DNA from: Reticulitermes speratus
Taxonomy: Eukaryota > Arthropoda > Insecta > Blattodea > Rhinotermitidae
Reading direction: 5' to 3'
DNA: 64,000 nucleotides
Assembly (NCBI GenBank): GCA_021186555.1
Contig: JAJKFL010000206.1
Span: forward strand, 1-64,000
Each line of letters starts with the position of its first letter. Within the stretch, counting starts at the first letter, position 1. Below are positions 23,050-32,345 of this stretch, piece by piece. A program made the position numbers and the translations under genes. The notes beneath the pieces were generated by a model. The model did not search any database. It had not been told where the DNA came from and saw only the letters and a program-made list of their open reading frames with translations.

Positions 23050-23088
23050 GAATGATATTTTGGGACAGAGGCCCTCGACGTATAAATA
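23050..23088 (-). promoter_or_regulatory. TATA box and initiator for the secreted-protein exon
   Basis: On the minus strand TATTTATA (about 23079-23087) stands about 35 bases before the A of TCATTC (about 23052), which fits the arthropod initiator consensus TCAKTY. The predicted leader to the ATG at 23012 is about 40 bases. The combination is seen in the sequence; use as a promoter is inferred. Confidence 0.55.
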
Positions 23089-23307
23089 CTTGTGGCAACA
23101 CGCGTCTTGTTGCGTCACTTCGTGTAATTACCGTCTGTTTTGACACTTTATCTCTGTCGACAAAAGGCATATCATATCGCGGTCACGGCTCAATAGGTTT
23201 GTGGCAGAATTTCGTCAAATTTTTCACATTACACAACGTTATCAAACGTGGAAGTTTCTTCGGGACGGAACGGGCTGATACACGGTCACGTGACTCACCG
23301 CAGTTTT

Positions 23308-23558
23308 GAGGACATCAGCTGTCACTATCTTACAATACAGGGTCTTGCGTGGCATAGTCACGCAACTGGACTGGTGATATCTTTCATTTAGAGGACATCA
23401 GCTGTCACTATCTTATAATACAGGGTCTTGCGTGGCATACAGTCACGCAACATGACTGGTCATATCTTTCATTTTGAGGACATCAGCTGTCACTATCTTA
23501 CAATACAGGGTCTTGCATGGCATACAGTCACGCAACTGGATTGGTCATATCTTTCATT
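23308..23558. repeat. Three tandem copies of an ~84-bp unit
   Basis: GAGGACATCAGCTGTCACTA starts copies at 23308, 23391 and 23476. Each contains an imperfect palindrome around GCGTGGCATA(CA)GTCACGCA and ends in ATATCTTTCATT. The copies are about 95% identical. Confidence 0.95.
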
Positions 23559-23714
23559 GCCATGAACTTAACACAATTTACATTTTAGTGCGTTTGCAAC
23601 AAAAATTGCAAAAAAAAAAAGTCCCGTGTTTGTCTGTCCATCCGCAAGTAAATATACAACAATGGCAGAATGGTTTGCATGAAATGTAACGTCATATAGC
23701 ATGCGAAATTTGAG

Positions 23715-24062
23715 GTTTATACAGAAAGTCCTTGAAGGATATACAGGGTGTCTTTGGCGTTTATACAGAATGTCTTTGAGGTTTATAGTGTCCTTGAGGT
23801 TTATACAGGTGTCCTTGAGGGGTATACAGAGTGTCCTCGAGGTTTATACAGAATGTCCTTGAAGGCTATACAGGGTGTCTTTGGTGTTTATACATGGTGT
23901 CTTTGAGGTTTATAGTGTCCTTGAGGTTTATACAGGACGTCGTTAAGTGTTGTACAGGTGTCTTTGATGTTTATACAGGTTGTCCATGAGGTTTATACAG
24001 AATGTCGAAGTTTATATAGAGTGTCCTTGGGGGTTATACAGGGTGTCCTTGAGTTTTATACA
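23715..24062. repeat. Degenerate ~22-bp minisatellite
   Basis: Units of the form GTCCTTGAGGTTTATACAGG repeat for about 350 bp with many substitutions and small indels. Short open frames across it are repeat products. Confidence 0.9.
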
Positions 24063-24099
24063 GTATTAGTTGTTACCGACGTGCCGTCATCTTCGAAGG

Positions 24100-24124
24100 C
24101 TGATGGGTTTTTCGAAACGTCGGG
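24100..24124 (+). ncRNA. Hammerhead-like fragment
   Basis: CTGATGGGTTTTTCGAAACGTCGG has a CTGATG box, a very short spacer and a GAAACGTC box, and is preceded by ATCTTCGAAGG. Stem II is nearly absent, so this is a degraded relative of the motifs in the foldback elements. Confidence 0.25.
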
Positions 24125-24129
24125 AAAAA

Positions 24130-25529
24130 TCGCTATTTTTTGTAGTATACAAAGAATTATCTTAAAATTCGCTGCGTACTTCTCGAAGACCACTCATTAA
24201 GTCAGTACTTATTAGTTGCCCTAAAGTCGCTCTTTACAGTTTCACGTGTCTGCCATTTTATTATAAATTTAGGAAATTTGAACTTTCGAGGTTTTGGTGA
24301 CGACCAATGGTAGAACAGTCATAGAAATTGTGATAGATGTGGACTGGCTCAGAGACTGAAGGGAGATACAGTTAACAGACAGACAGACACATGATATGTC
24401 GATCCAATAGCCTAATTATTTTCTCTAACCCTCTAAAGCCCAGTGGTCACTATATGTACCACCATGTTTAACATTCACAAATGCTACGTTCTGCCCACAC
24501 AGTGTATTTATGTGTTTTGTGTGGATCTCAGAACAAACAGCGATTATTTCACTGTACAACATTAAATACTTTTTTCCGAAATGTAAAAATATTTTTTTGG
24601 AAAGGAGTAATTCATTACAAAACATGTAAAGTGCATTGTACTACATTCAGAAGTTCAGATACTAATGTTCCAAATTGTCATATGACATTCACACAACTGC
24701 AGTAGTCCAGTTCCTTAAAAAGGCTTATGTGTCCTGGTTTCTAATTGAGCACTAAGCTATGAGGTGTTTGTAAGTTCTCCTTTGATCTTGTCCACTAGAT
24801 GGACGGAGGAGTTAGCAGCACGTTACGGCCGCTTTACTTCAAAGGGCAGTACAGCCTGTTCACATTCGATAACATGCTAATTGGACCACGTAGTTTTCTG
24901 GACAAAAAGACGGAAAAATATCTGCGTCACTCGAGGATATAAAACCCCGTACTTAGACTTAACCGCTCGGCTCATCTTCAGTTTATCCGCACAGAGTTAA
25001 ATAACCATTCGACAAGCTGACATTTACATACATGTGTATATAATAGCCAACTTACCTAGCCATGGCAAAAGCGGATAATCATCGATCTCAAGCCAAGTTG
25101 GGCCGGGTTCAATACCAGAACCTTTGGTTGACAAAGTGGCACTGAGACAAAGTTTCTTCCGAGTACTTCGATTTTCTTGGTCAATAACACTCGACCATTT
25201 TTGCGCAAACATTCGTTCATCCAAAACACATGTTCTGAATTTTAACCCTTCTCGGAATCATTAAAGAGACATTTAAAAAATTCCTATAAACTACGAACTG
25301 CGAAAAACGGAGCCTAATTAAACCTAAAATGTTTTGATCGAAAACAATAAACTTCAAATTTCCAAGACATATACACTTCTCATACATTCAAATAATATAA
25401 TTCTAAATAAAACTTTTCTTTTGTGTTATATACATAAAATCATAAGCAGTTCTCTCCAAGATTTTATAAGTATATTTCTCTTCATTAAAGTCGCACGACT
25501 TATGTAAATAATACAAAATTAATTCTCAC
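24130..25529. other. IR intron-like sequence, duplicated at 39040-39990
   Basis: No gene is seen. From about 24600 the sequence is paralogous to 35730-35860 and 39050-39990 (shared blocks include CATTGTACTACATTCAGAAG and GCACTGAGACAAAGTTTCTT). In both full copies it lies directly downstream (minus strand) of an IR first exon, so it is intron 1 of a duplicated receptor gene. Confidence 0.7.
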
Positions 25530-25695
25530 CTTGCTGTTCTTCTTCAAAGTTTATGATGAAAATGCAACTGCGTGGCAACTGCTGATAAATATCAGCTATA
25601 AATTCTGCTTGTTTTAACACTTTCTATAAACCGGCACTCACAGCGCCACTAGACAATAGTAACACAAAAATAATATATGTCGCCATTTGGAACAT
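25530..25695 (-). pseudogene. IR first exon, copy with internal stop
   Basis: Same length (166 bp) and same donor (CAAG|GTGAGA position) as exon 1 of the intact receptor at 53935-54100. It begins MFQMATYIIFVLLL, the signal peptide, but codon 24 is TAG (complement of 25624-25626), where the intact gene has GAG. No later exons of this copy are found to the left. It is a relic of another receptor in the tandem cluster. Confidence 0.85.
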
Positions 25696-26104
25696 AAGAG
25701 GCTCGGACTTTGCGTGTCACTTGGGACAGGTTCTTCTCCTACAACATCAAAACCTTCGGCGTTTCTTTATAGTTGAATACAAAATTTTGTGAGGAAAGTA
25801 ACCTGAAAGCATGCAGCAGTTATACGCAATGCAGATATACACAAATTACGTCGCTCCAAACCCAACATTACAGTTATCCTTGTGATAGGACTCTATAAAG
25901 CCGTGCTTGTTGTCCTCATTAGAACATGATACATTGATTTTGTGTTGATAATATCATTACTTTCTATTTTCGACTGCTTTTTATTGCTTTACAACGTAAC
26001 TTGTCACGGCAATGAACATGTTGCTGTTGGAAAGTCTCTACTAAAATTTAATGACAGTTAGAGTGTAATTATTTCTTTAATAAATAATCAGCTTAAACTT
26101 GACG
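25696..26104. other. Upstream region of an IR copy, duplicated at 54101-54504
   Basis: The stretch is over 90% identical by eye to 54101-54504, including GGGACAGGTTCTTCTCCTAC and the T-rich segment that follows. This is the 5' flank of the receptor gene, kept in the duplication. Confidence 0.75.
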
Positions 26105-26340
26105 GCCCGGATACCTCAGCCAGCATAGCGACTCGCTACGATCTGGAAGGTCCGGAGATTGAACCACAGTGATGGTAAGATTGTTTATCCCCTTGCTCAA
26201 TATTTCTGTTTCCCGGGAATAAAGCGGCCGGTGCGTAATATTGAGCACTCACACCTATCTTGCGCCAAGGTCGGTTATGTGTAGAGCGATACATCTGCCT
26301 CCCGTCTGAGCCAGCATTGACATTTTACGAGATGACCTCT
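26105..26340 (+). mobile_element. SINE family 2 (uninterrupted copy)
   Basis: The tRNA-like head CCCGGATACCTCAGCCAGCA…GAGATTGAACCACAGTG is followed by the body with TTTCCCGGGAATAAAGCGGC. It is the orthologous position, within the duplicated block, of the copy split by the hAT element at 54527-56950. It therefore serves as the empty site for that insertion. Confidence 0.75.
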
Positions 26341-26539
26341 TTGTATGTGCTTAAACTTGCCTATACTGGCTAAAATTTACTTGTCAGATTTGTGTTCAAT
26401 AACGAGTAATGTAAATTTTTACGTCGGTATGTTGTTTGTATTTGAATACATGAACATAGTTCAGCAGAAATTCAATATTTATCACCAAATAATTTGGTGA
26501 CGTGCTTTATAATATAAAGTAAATAGCCATGTTTTAATA

Positions 26540-26690
26540 ACGCATGATATTGGCAGGATATGTAGCACACATAGGGAAGAAAAGAAATACATACAGAATT
26601 TTTTGGGATGAAATGAAAGAAGAAGACTCCGTAAATATCTGTGGCTTAGAATGGATTTTAATGTTTAAATGCCCCTTAAGATGTAAGTTC
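26540..26690 (+). pseudogene. LINE tail fragment
   Basis: ATGATATTGGCAGGATATGTAGCACACATAGGG reads as ILAGYVAHIGKKRNTYRI, a degraded form of the AGHIAHMGE… stretch in the LINE at 44470-45250. A paralogous copy lies at about 57380-57530. The original stretch continues as the duplicated block. Confidence 0.6.
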
Positions 26691-26747
26691 AGACTGTACG
26701 TTGCATTAAGCGAAAATCTGGAATTCTTTTGTTATGTACATTCCGTT

Positions 26748-27559
26748 TTATTCATTGGGTGTCTGTCGGATGCGTCCACGTGGCCAGTATTTGAATACGT
26801 CTCCATGTACACATCGCTCAATCAGCAGTATGAGAAGTCCTATTATATTTCCTGCCGCAAGCAGCAGCAAAATAGGCGCTACTGTCACTAAACTGACGGC
26901 TATAGATGTGCCGGTGCAAAGGCTCGGCGCTCCACGGAGAATCGGCAAACTATAACTTACACCCTGTATAATCATAAGTGGACTGTTCCCTCAGCTCCTT
27001 TCCTCCCCTACCCTTTCCACTTTTGGGATAGGACCAGAGTTTACCTGCTTAGCAGTGGGCAGTTACTGCATCCTGGCTCTGAGCTACGAGCAACTAATTC
27101 CGGTCTCGGCATTTACATCAAAATTCTGTTTCGACACGGATGGCAGCAGTCCTTGGTCTTGCCACATCTGGAGGGGTTTGTAAAGACAGACATCACCAAG
27201 TCTTGAGATGGTAAAGCTTCTGTGGAACCAGTCTTATGTTTTGGTTAGACTATTTCTTATTTTATTTTGCAATCCGCAAAGACTTTAAGTACGCATCTGA
27301 ATTCTTTTATTTGTTATAAATAAATCATTAATGTTGACTTGGTGTATTGACAATATATGTGGGGTGATCCACCCCCAAACAAAACGATCTACGGAAATAA
27401 AACCTCCGATAGCACGTTTTTCCATACGTCGTAGCATAATAACACGCAGCGAAAACATTACGGTGGGTCATAGAAGATGACTGTGTGTCGGGTTGGGGTG
27501 ACGTTATGTACTGCTGGCGGATCCTGGCCTGAAACCGCTCTCACGCAGCTGAGCTAACC
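26748..27559 (-). pseudogene. IR last exon, broken in two
   Basis: At 27559 the minus strand has the acceptor TTTTCTCTACAG and reads LAQLRESGF, matching LSQLRETGI at the start of exon 9 in the intact gene, but it soon meets a stop. The rest of the exon reappears about 550 bp on, from about 26900 to the TAA at 26748: LVTVAPILLLLAAGNIIGLL (M3) and ERCVHGDVFKYWPRG. The intervening 27000-27500 sequence is foreign. This is the 3' end of the paralogue whose exons 1-3 are at 30177-40158. Confidence 0.8.
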
Positions 27560-27653
27560 TGTAGAGAAAATTAGTTTTTGTTAAAGGCTATAATACAACA
27601 TTATATTGAAACAATAATACCTGTCTTTAATCTTAATTCACCGTGCATTTTCA

Positions 27654-28494
27654 TTATTTAAAAATAAACACCAACAAAATGCACAACTTTCAAGGCGCAG
27701 ACCAGCTCCTTATACAATGAAACTATCCAACGCGTTTCGGCTCTTTGCGAGCCATCATCAGGGATCCTTTCTTTTATAAAAGTGCTTCACAAATGCAGCA
27801 TCTGTTTGATTATTTAAAAATATGCACTATCTGGAGTATGAGTTAAAAATACACGAGTCATAAACAAAGTTAAAAAGATGATTTGTTAAATAACTTATTA
27901 AAAACACTGTTCACTACGTCTATTTTGTAAAGGATGTTCGCACTTCTAAAGGTTTCATGAGATCGCGCACTACACTGTACTGTTTGCGATGGATTTTTGT
28001 AGCACGGCGATAGACACTCGCGCTGTATGTAGTGTTGTCGTTTGTTTTCTTCACGTTGCAGTGCGGTCCTCCTGATGGTGTAGTATATATAAATATAAAA
28101 TTTGATATGAAGAAGAAGTGGTTCCGGTGCAAGTATATTGTAGGGTTGCGTCTTGAAGTGTATTCGGTGCGAGTGAACTGTGTTATCTCATGAAACCTTT
28201 AGAAGTGCGAACATCCTTTACAAAATAGACATAGTGAACAGTGTTTTTAATAAGTTATTTAACAAATCATCTTTTTAACTTTGTTTATGACTCGTGTGTT
28301 TTTAACTCATACTCCAGATAGTGCATATTTTTAAATAATCAAACAGATGCTGCATTTGTGAAGCACTTTTATAAAAGAAAGGATCCCTGATGATGGCTCG
28401 CAAAGAGCCGAAACGCGTTGGATAGTTTCATGATATAAGGAGCTGGTCTGCGCCTTGAAAGTTGTGCATTTTGTTGGTGTTTATTTTTAAATAT
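27654..28494. mobile_element. Large foldback with near-intact hammerhead-like motif in each arm
   Basis: The arms 27654-27963 and 28185-28494 are about 310 bp each, inverted, nearly identical, around a 221-bp spacer. The right arm (plus, 28387-28416) reads CTGATGATGGCTCGCAAAGA then GCCGAAACGCG. That is the hammerhead box CTGATGA, a perfect five-pair stem GGCTC/GAGCC closed by GCAAA, and the GAAAC box. The left arm has the same on the minus strand (27732-27762). Inverted long terminal repeats with a hammerhead core are characteristic of Penelope-like retroelements. No coding region remains between them. One extra T sits between CTGATGA and the stem. Confidence 0.55.
28387..28416 (+). ncRNA. 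Hammerhead-ribozyme-like core
   Basis: The core boxes CTGATGA and GAAAC bracket stem GGCTC-GCAAA-GAGCC. This is the best match in the window. What I cannot establish is whether stems I and III close around a cleavage site; GCGTTGGATAG downstream has no clear partner immediately upstream (AAAGGATCC). Activity is therefore uncertain. Confidence 0.4.
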
Positions 28495-29505
28495 TACCTG
28501 TGTTTTTATACCTATAATCAAGTGAATACAGTATTATGTATTAAGAAGTGTGTAAGACCATGTTTGTGGCTACAGCCCAACTGGTCATCATCACATGGTG
28601 TGACTAAGGAAAATGGTGAAAAACCTCAGTCACATTTGTCCTTCAGTCCCACGTGAGATACCAGCTGTTCCAGAATACAGACAATTGTATTTTATTTTCA
28701 ACTGCCTCTTTTATTTTACATAAACCACTTTTGAGTTTATTACTAAAATGGAAACTTAGGAAATAGTACGAGTATATGAAATATTGTAGAGAGCATACAC
28801 AAACGAGTGGTGCGGTTTATATGGTATACCATATAAACCGCACCATTCGTTTGTGTATACCATGTTAATGCATTTAAATGATCCAACAAATTCTACATAT
28901 ATCTTTCAAATTTGTAGCCTCGCTCTATGCATTCTTTGCGTGGACAGAAACAAGTGTAACTTCATACTGAGACCAGCGTGCCTGCATCGTCTTTAGACAA
29001 AGGGGAGAATATTTTTATTCTGTTAATACAGAGACATTGTTTACCAGACTAATATTATTTGTCACTTCCTGTCTACTCGCTTTTCATATAAAACAGGGGT
29101 TCAAAAATCCCAGGTCGAAGGGGTGACCCAATTTTACAGGCTGGATCTGCAGTATGGTATCTGTTTCACGTCATCCTTCTTGCGCCTAGAATTTTGAGGA
29201 GGATCATAAATGTTTGGAAAACTTGTTTATCCCTAGTATAAAACTTGGCCGTTTGTGGCATTATTGTAAGCGCATTGCAAGACAGGCGGCAACGTGAGGA
29301 ATTATATTGGTCAGCCGAAATGGTGACAGTTTCGGCAGGTGTACTTTAATGCTTGGTATTCTTTATTTTCCTTTGGCCACATGCGCATTTAATGGAGCTC
29401 TAAATTTCTTTTCTGTGCTTTCTATGATTAGGAGTACTGTGATTTCTCTTTGGACTACAGTTCGTGTTTCAGTGATTAGGCACACTGTGATTACTATTTT
29501 AATAA
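28495..29505. other. Non-coding stretch inside the IR pseudogene
   Basis: Exons 4-8 of the receptor should lie in this part of the paralogue, between exon 3 at 30177 and the broken exon 9 at 27559, but none is recognisable. Apart from the 62-bp palindrome at 28796 nothing else is seen. Confidence 0.6.
28796..28857. repeat. 62-bp palindrome made of two mariner-like ends
   Basis: TACACAAACGAGTGGTGCGG… meets its own complement at 28826/28827 with a single mismatch. The outer sequence CACAAACGARTGGYGCGGTTT is the same as the left outer end of the mariner-like element at 47781. The element starts and ends at TA dinucleotides, the target of that superfamily. It looks like a minimal deletion derivative: two inverted ends with no interior. 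Confidence 0.85.
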
Positions 29506-29517
29506 AGTCCCTCTTTC

Positions 29518-29785
29518 GCCAATCCCAGTGGCCGTGCGGTCTAAGGCGCAGGTCTGCGGCCGCTCGCTTACTAGAATCGTGGGTTCGATTCCCACCGGGG
29601 GCATGGATGTCTGTCTCTTGTGATTGTTGTGTGTTGTTAGGTAGAGGTCACTGCGACGAGCTGGTCCCTCGTCTAGAGGAGTCCTACCGACTGTGGTGTG
29701 TCTCAAATGTGTGTGATCGTGAAGCCTCGACGAAACGAGGAGGCCCAGGCCCATTTAGGGCTGTCGAGCCATAGGAAAAAAAAAC
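29518..29785 (+). mobile_element. SINE family 1, full-length with target duplication
   Basis: The tRNA-like head has A box CCGTGCGGTCTAAGGCG and B box GGGTTCGATTCCC; the body and an A9 tail follow. The 12-bp sequence AGTCCCTCTTTC flanks it at 29506-29517 and 29786-29797, a clear target-site duplication from LINE-style insertion. Confidence 0.93.
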
Positions 29786-29797
29786 AGTCCCTCTTTC

Positions 29798-30176
29798 AGT
29801 ATTTAGGCATACGTGATTACTGTTTTGACGTGAATACGTCTTTAAATTCGGTCCGGTGTAGGGGGGTCTCTACGAAAATTCTAGCGACCAAAAAAATGGC
29901 AAGAATTATCGCGCTTATATCTCGTAAACTATAAATGATAATGTAATGATTTAAATTTTGTTGGATAGAAGGTTGATGTCCGTATCCAAAATGGCGGGGG
30001 TGTGTAGCGGTGAGGGGGGGAGGGGTAGCGCTTGCGTTTGAACTCTGAAAATGGCGACGCCGCGCGGCGTTTGGGCAGTGTAACATTGGATTGTGAAGAG
30101 ATAGGACGTTGAAATTGGTGTCGATGAGTAGAGAATAACAGTCTGTACAATATTAGTTAGCAATAATAACTTTTAC
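29798..30176. other. Non-coding, nothing recognised
   Basis: This is intron-like sequence between the SINE and IR exon 3. A G-rich run lies at about 29993-30030. Confidence 0.5.
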
Positions 30177-30474
30177 GTCCCGTGGCCTGAATTTTGTGAC
30201 CTTGGAGGTTGTTCCTCCTCCTGTAGAGGCCCTGTGATGGCCAGGTGAGGCCGCCACCAGCAGTCCAGTTACCAAAATAGTATGTCTGCAGAGGAAGTGT
30301 GGGGCTAACACGGTACACTTCGGTCAGCACGACGACGTGGTCACGTTGTCGCTGAGCCACCAGGAACTGGCAGTCGAAAGGAAAGTTGATGACTGTGAAG
30401 AACTGCTCCAGGGACGTGTTGGTGTCCAGGAACAGCAGCCAGATGGCTCTAGATGAATTTGCATCTAAGAAAGT
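30177..30474 (-). pseudogene. IR exon 3 of the damaged paralogue
   Basis: Acceptor CTTACAG at the right edge, then [20 protein letters not shown] and the amino-terminal-domain segment ending QGHKIQATG, closely similar to exon 3 of the intact gene. The exon is 298 bp against 297, through one extra base just before the donor, which would shift the frame. On its own the exon is otherwise open. The exon 2 stop upstream makes the gene non-functional. Confidence 0.85.
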
Positions 30475-30829
30475 CTGTAAGAAATTATTTGGTATTTACA
30501 CATTTTTTCATTTGTTTATAATTTAATTTTTGAAAGTAGGGCATAGATTTGAAAAATTGTAGATTTGTGATCTACTTTTACTTAGGCAGATAAATTTTTT
30601 TTTAGAAATGGCTATAGGAATTTATTCAAATCTGCGTTTTGTTTATATATCACTTTGATATTAATGTAATTTAATTGTTGAAAGTGTAATAGTGGTTTCG
30701 GAAAATATGATATTTTGTGGATTAATATTACTTTATTTAGGTGACATGATCACTACAGCAAAATTACTTGTTTAATTAATTAATTCTATTGGAAAATAGT
30801 TATTGTTATGTTAAAATTAAAGCACAATT

Positions 30830-31100
30830 TTGGAACGGGTTTGGCAGAAATGCAGCTCCTCTTTCCGCCCTACGTGAGTAAGGGGAATAGGAGGGCTGTT
30901 TACAGGTTTGTAGTTGGGAAACCTGAAGGACACAATCCACGTAGTATATCTAGGCTTAGGTGAGATAATAGTATTAGAATGGATCGTAGTGAAATCGGTT
31001 GGGAGCGATTGGACTGGATTTATCTAGCTCAGAATAAAAACATGTTGCGAGTTCTTTGTACAAGAAAAAAACAATCCGGTTCCTTAAAATGCAAGGAGTT
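30830..31100 (+). pseudogene. LINE tail fragment
   Basis: The translation with breaks contains FVVGKPEGHNPRSISRLR and RLDWIYLAQNKN, a diverged form of the VGRPEG…RRRW and GMDWIDLAQDRD stretches at the carboxyl end of the recurrent LINE. It lies in an intron of the IR paralogue. Confidence 0.65.
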
Positions 31101-31329
31101 ATTAGATTCTGAAATTGGATTAAGCTCTTTGTAGTTACTTATGATAACAAATAGAGAATAATAATTTGTGAACATTACTTATATTTACTTCGGTGTCCTC
31201 TGAACAGAGGAAGATTAAAATCTGAAATAATATCAGCAAAATATTGTGTATATTGGTTTTTCATTTTAAAGCTTTTCTTATCTAGTTCAACAAGGCTATT
31301 AATTTGAAACACCCAGCATCCTGTAAAAA

Positions 31330-31460
31330 GTGTGCCGCGTCTTTATTCCGGGGGTAAAGTGGCCAAGCCGTGGCGTTGACCACGCACCCCATCTAGCGCA
31401 GAGGTTAAGGAAAGAGTAGTGTCGTATCTCTAATCCCCCTCTGGGCTTGAATGACTTGTT
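31330..31460 (+). mobile_element. SINE family 2 body fragment
   Basis: TTTATTCCGGGGGTAAAGTGG and the following CT-rich segment match the family 2 body. The tRNA head is missing. Confidence 0.5.
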
Positions 31461-31680
31461 ATATAATATGAATTTTACTTTTATGGAAAGAAAGGCTGTG
31501 ATTTCATTAGGAAATTTTATTTCTTATTTTCTTTCCTTATTCTAAAACTGATTTAAAATTTCTAATTTTTAGAGATGGCTTCATTTTTGGAAATACAAAA
31601 ATGGTTCAAATTGCGTAACTTGTGTTATTTTATACGCTGAAACAAAGGCAGAACAACGAAAGTCTCAGTACAATTCTAAC

Positions 31681-31850
31681 TTGATTTATATAGCTTCATG
31701 TTTCTTCGTTCCCTCTCAGTATGACGTATATTGACCGCTGAGCTACGCAGCTCTCTCTGGTGCCACTTCCGAATGTCTTCTGCATAACAGGAACATATTC
31801 ATATAATAAATACTTGCGAACTGTCTGCATCAATACTGTAGCTTCAAACC
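31681..31850 (-). pseudogene. IR exon 2 of the damaged paralogue, with stop
   Basis: Same 170-bp length and boundaries as exon 2 of the intact gene (acceptor [27 protein letters not shown]…). Near the end GAA GAA ACA TGA replaces GAA GAA ATA AGA, giving a stop five codons before the donor, and the donor context has changed to CAAGTTAG. The rest is well preserved, so inactivation is fairly recent. Confidence 0.85.
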
Positions 31851-31999
31851 CTGAAATACGTTGACTATATTTTATATTACACAAAATTTATGAAGAAATT
31901 AAGAGCAGATTAAAGTCAGGAAATTTCTGTTATTTTTCTTTCGGAATCATTTTCATTCAACTTTGCTATTCATAAATATAAAAGTAAAAATATACAGAA

Positions 32000-32345
32000 A
32001 AATAATTATTTTCTCTCGTTTTGTATGAGTGTGAAACTTAGTCTCTCTCACTTACTGAGGAACATAGGCAGAGGGTCTTCAGAATAGGGTGCTGAGGAAA
32101 TGGTCCTAAGAGGTACAGGCCAACAAGGTCCTGGAGGAGATTGCACTATGAATAGTTTTATGATCTGAATTGTTCGCCAAATTTTATTCTGGCGATCTTT
32201 TCAATAAAATGAGATGGGCGTGGCACGTAGCATGTATTGAGAAAAGGAGTATCACATACATGTTTGGTGGGGTAAGCTAAACAAAGGCTCCAATTGGAAG
32301 ATCTAGATCTACAAGGAATAATAAAAATAGAATGAAACTTCAAGA
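32000..32345 (+). pseudogene. LINE fragment leading into the 54-bp satellite
   Basis: GTATGAGTGTGAAACTTAGT is a decayed YGCETWS codon run. It is followed by EEHRQRVFRIG-like and RW(A)WHVAC-like segments, in the order seen in the LINE at 44470-45250. The last part, CAAGATGTATTGTGGGTGTG, is the region just before the GMDWIDLAQ codons. From here the sequence passes directly into the 54-bp array. Confidence 0.8.
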
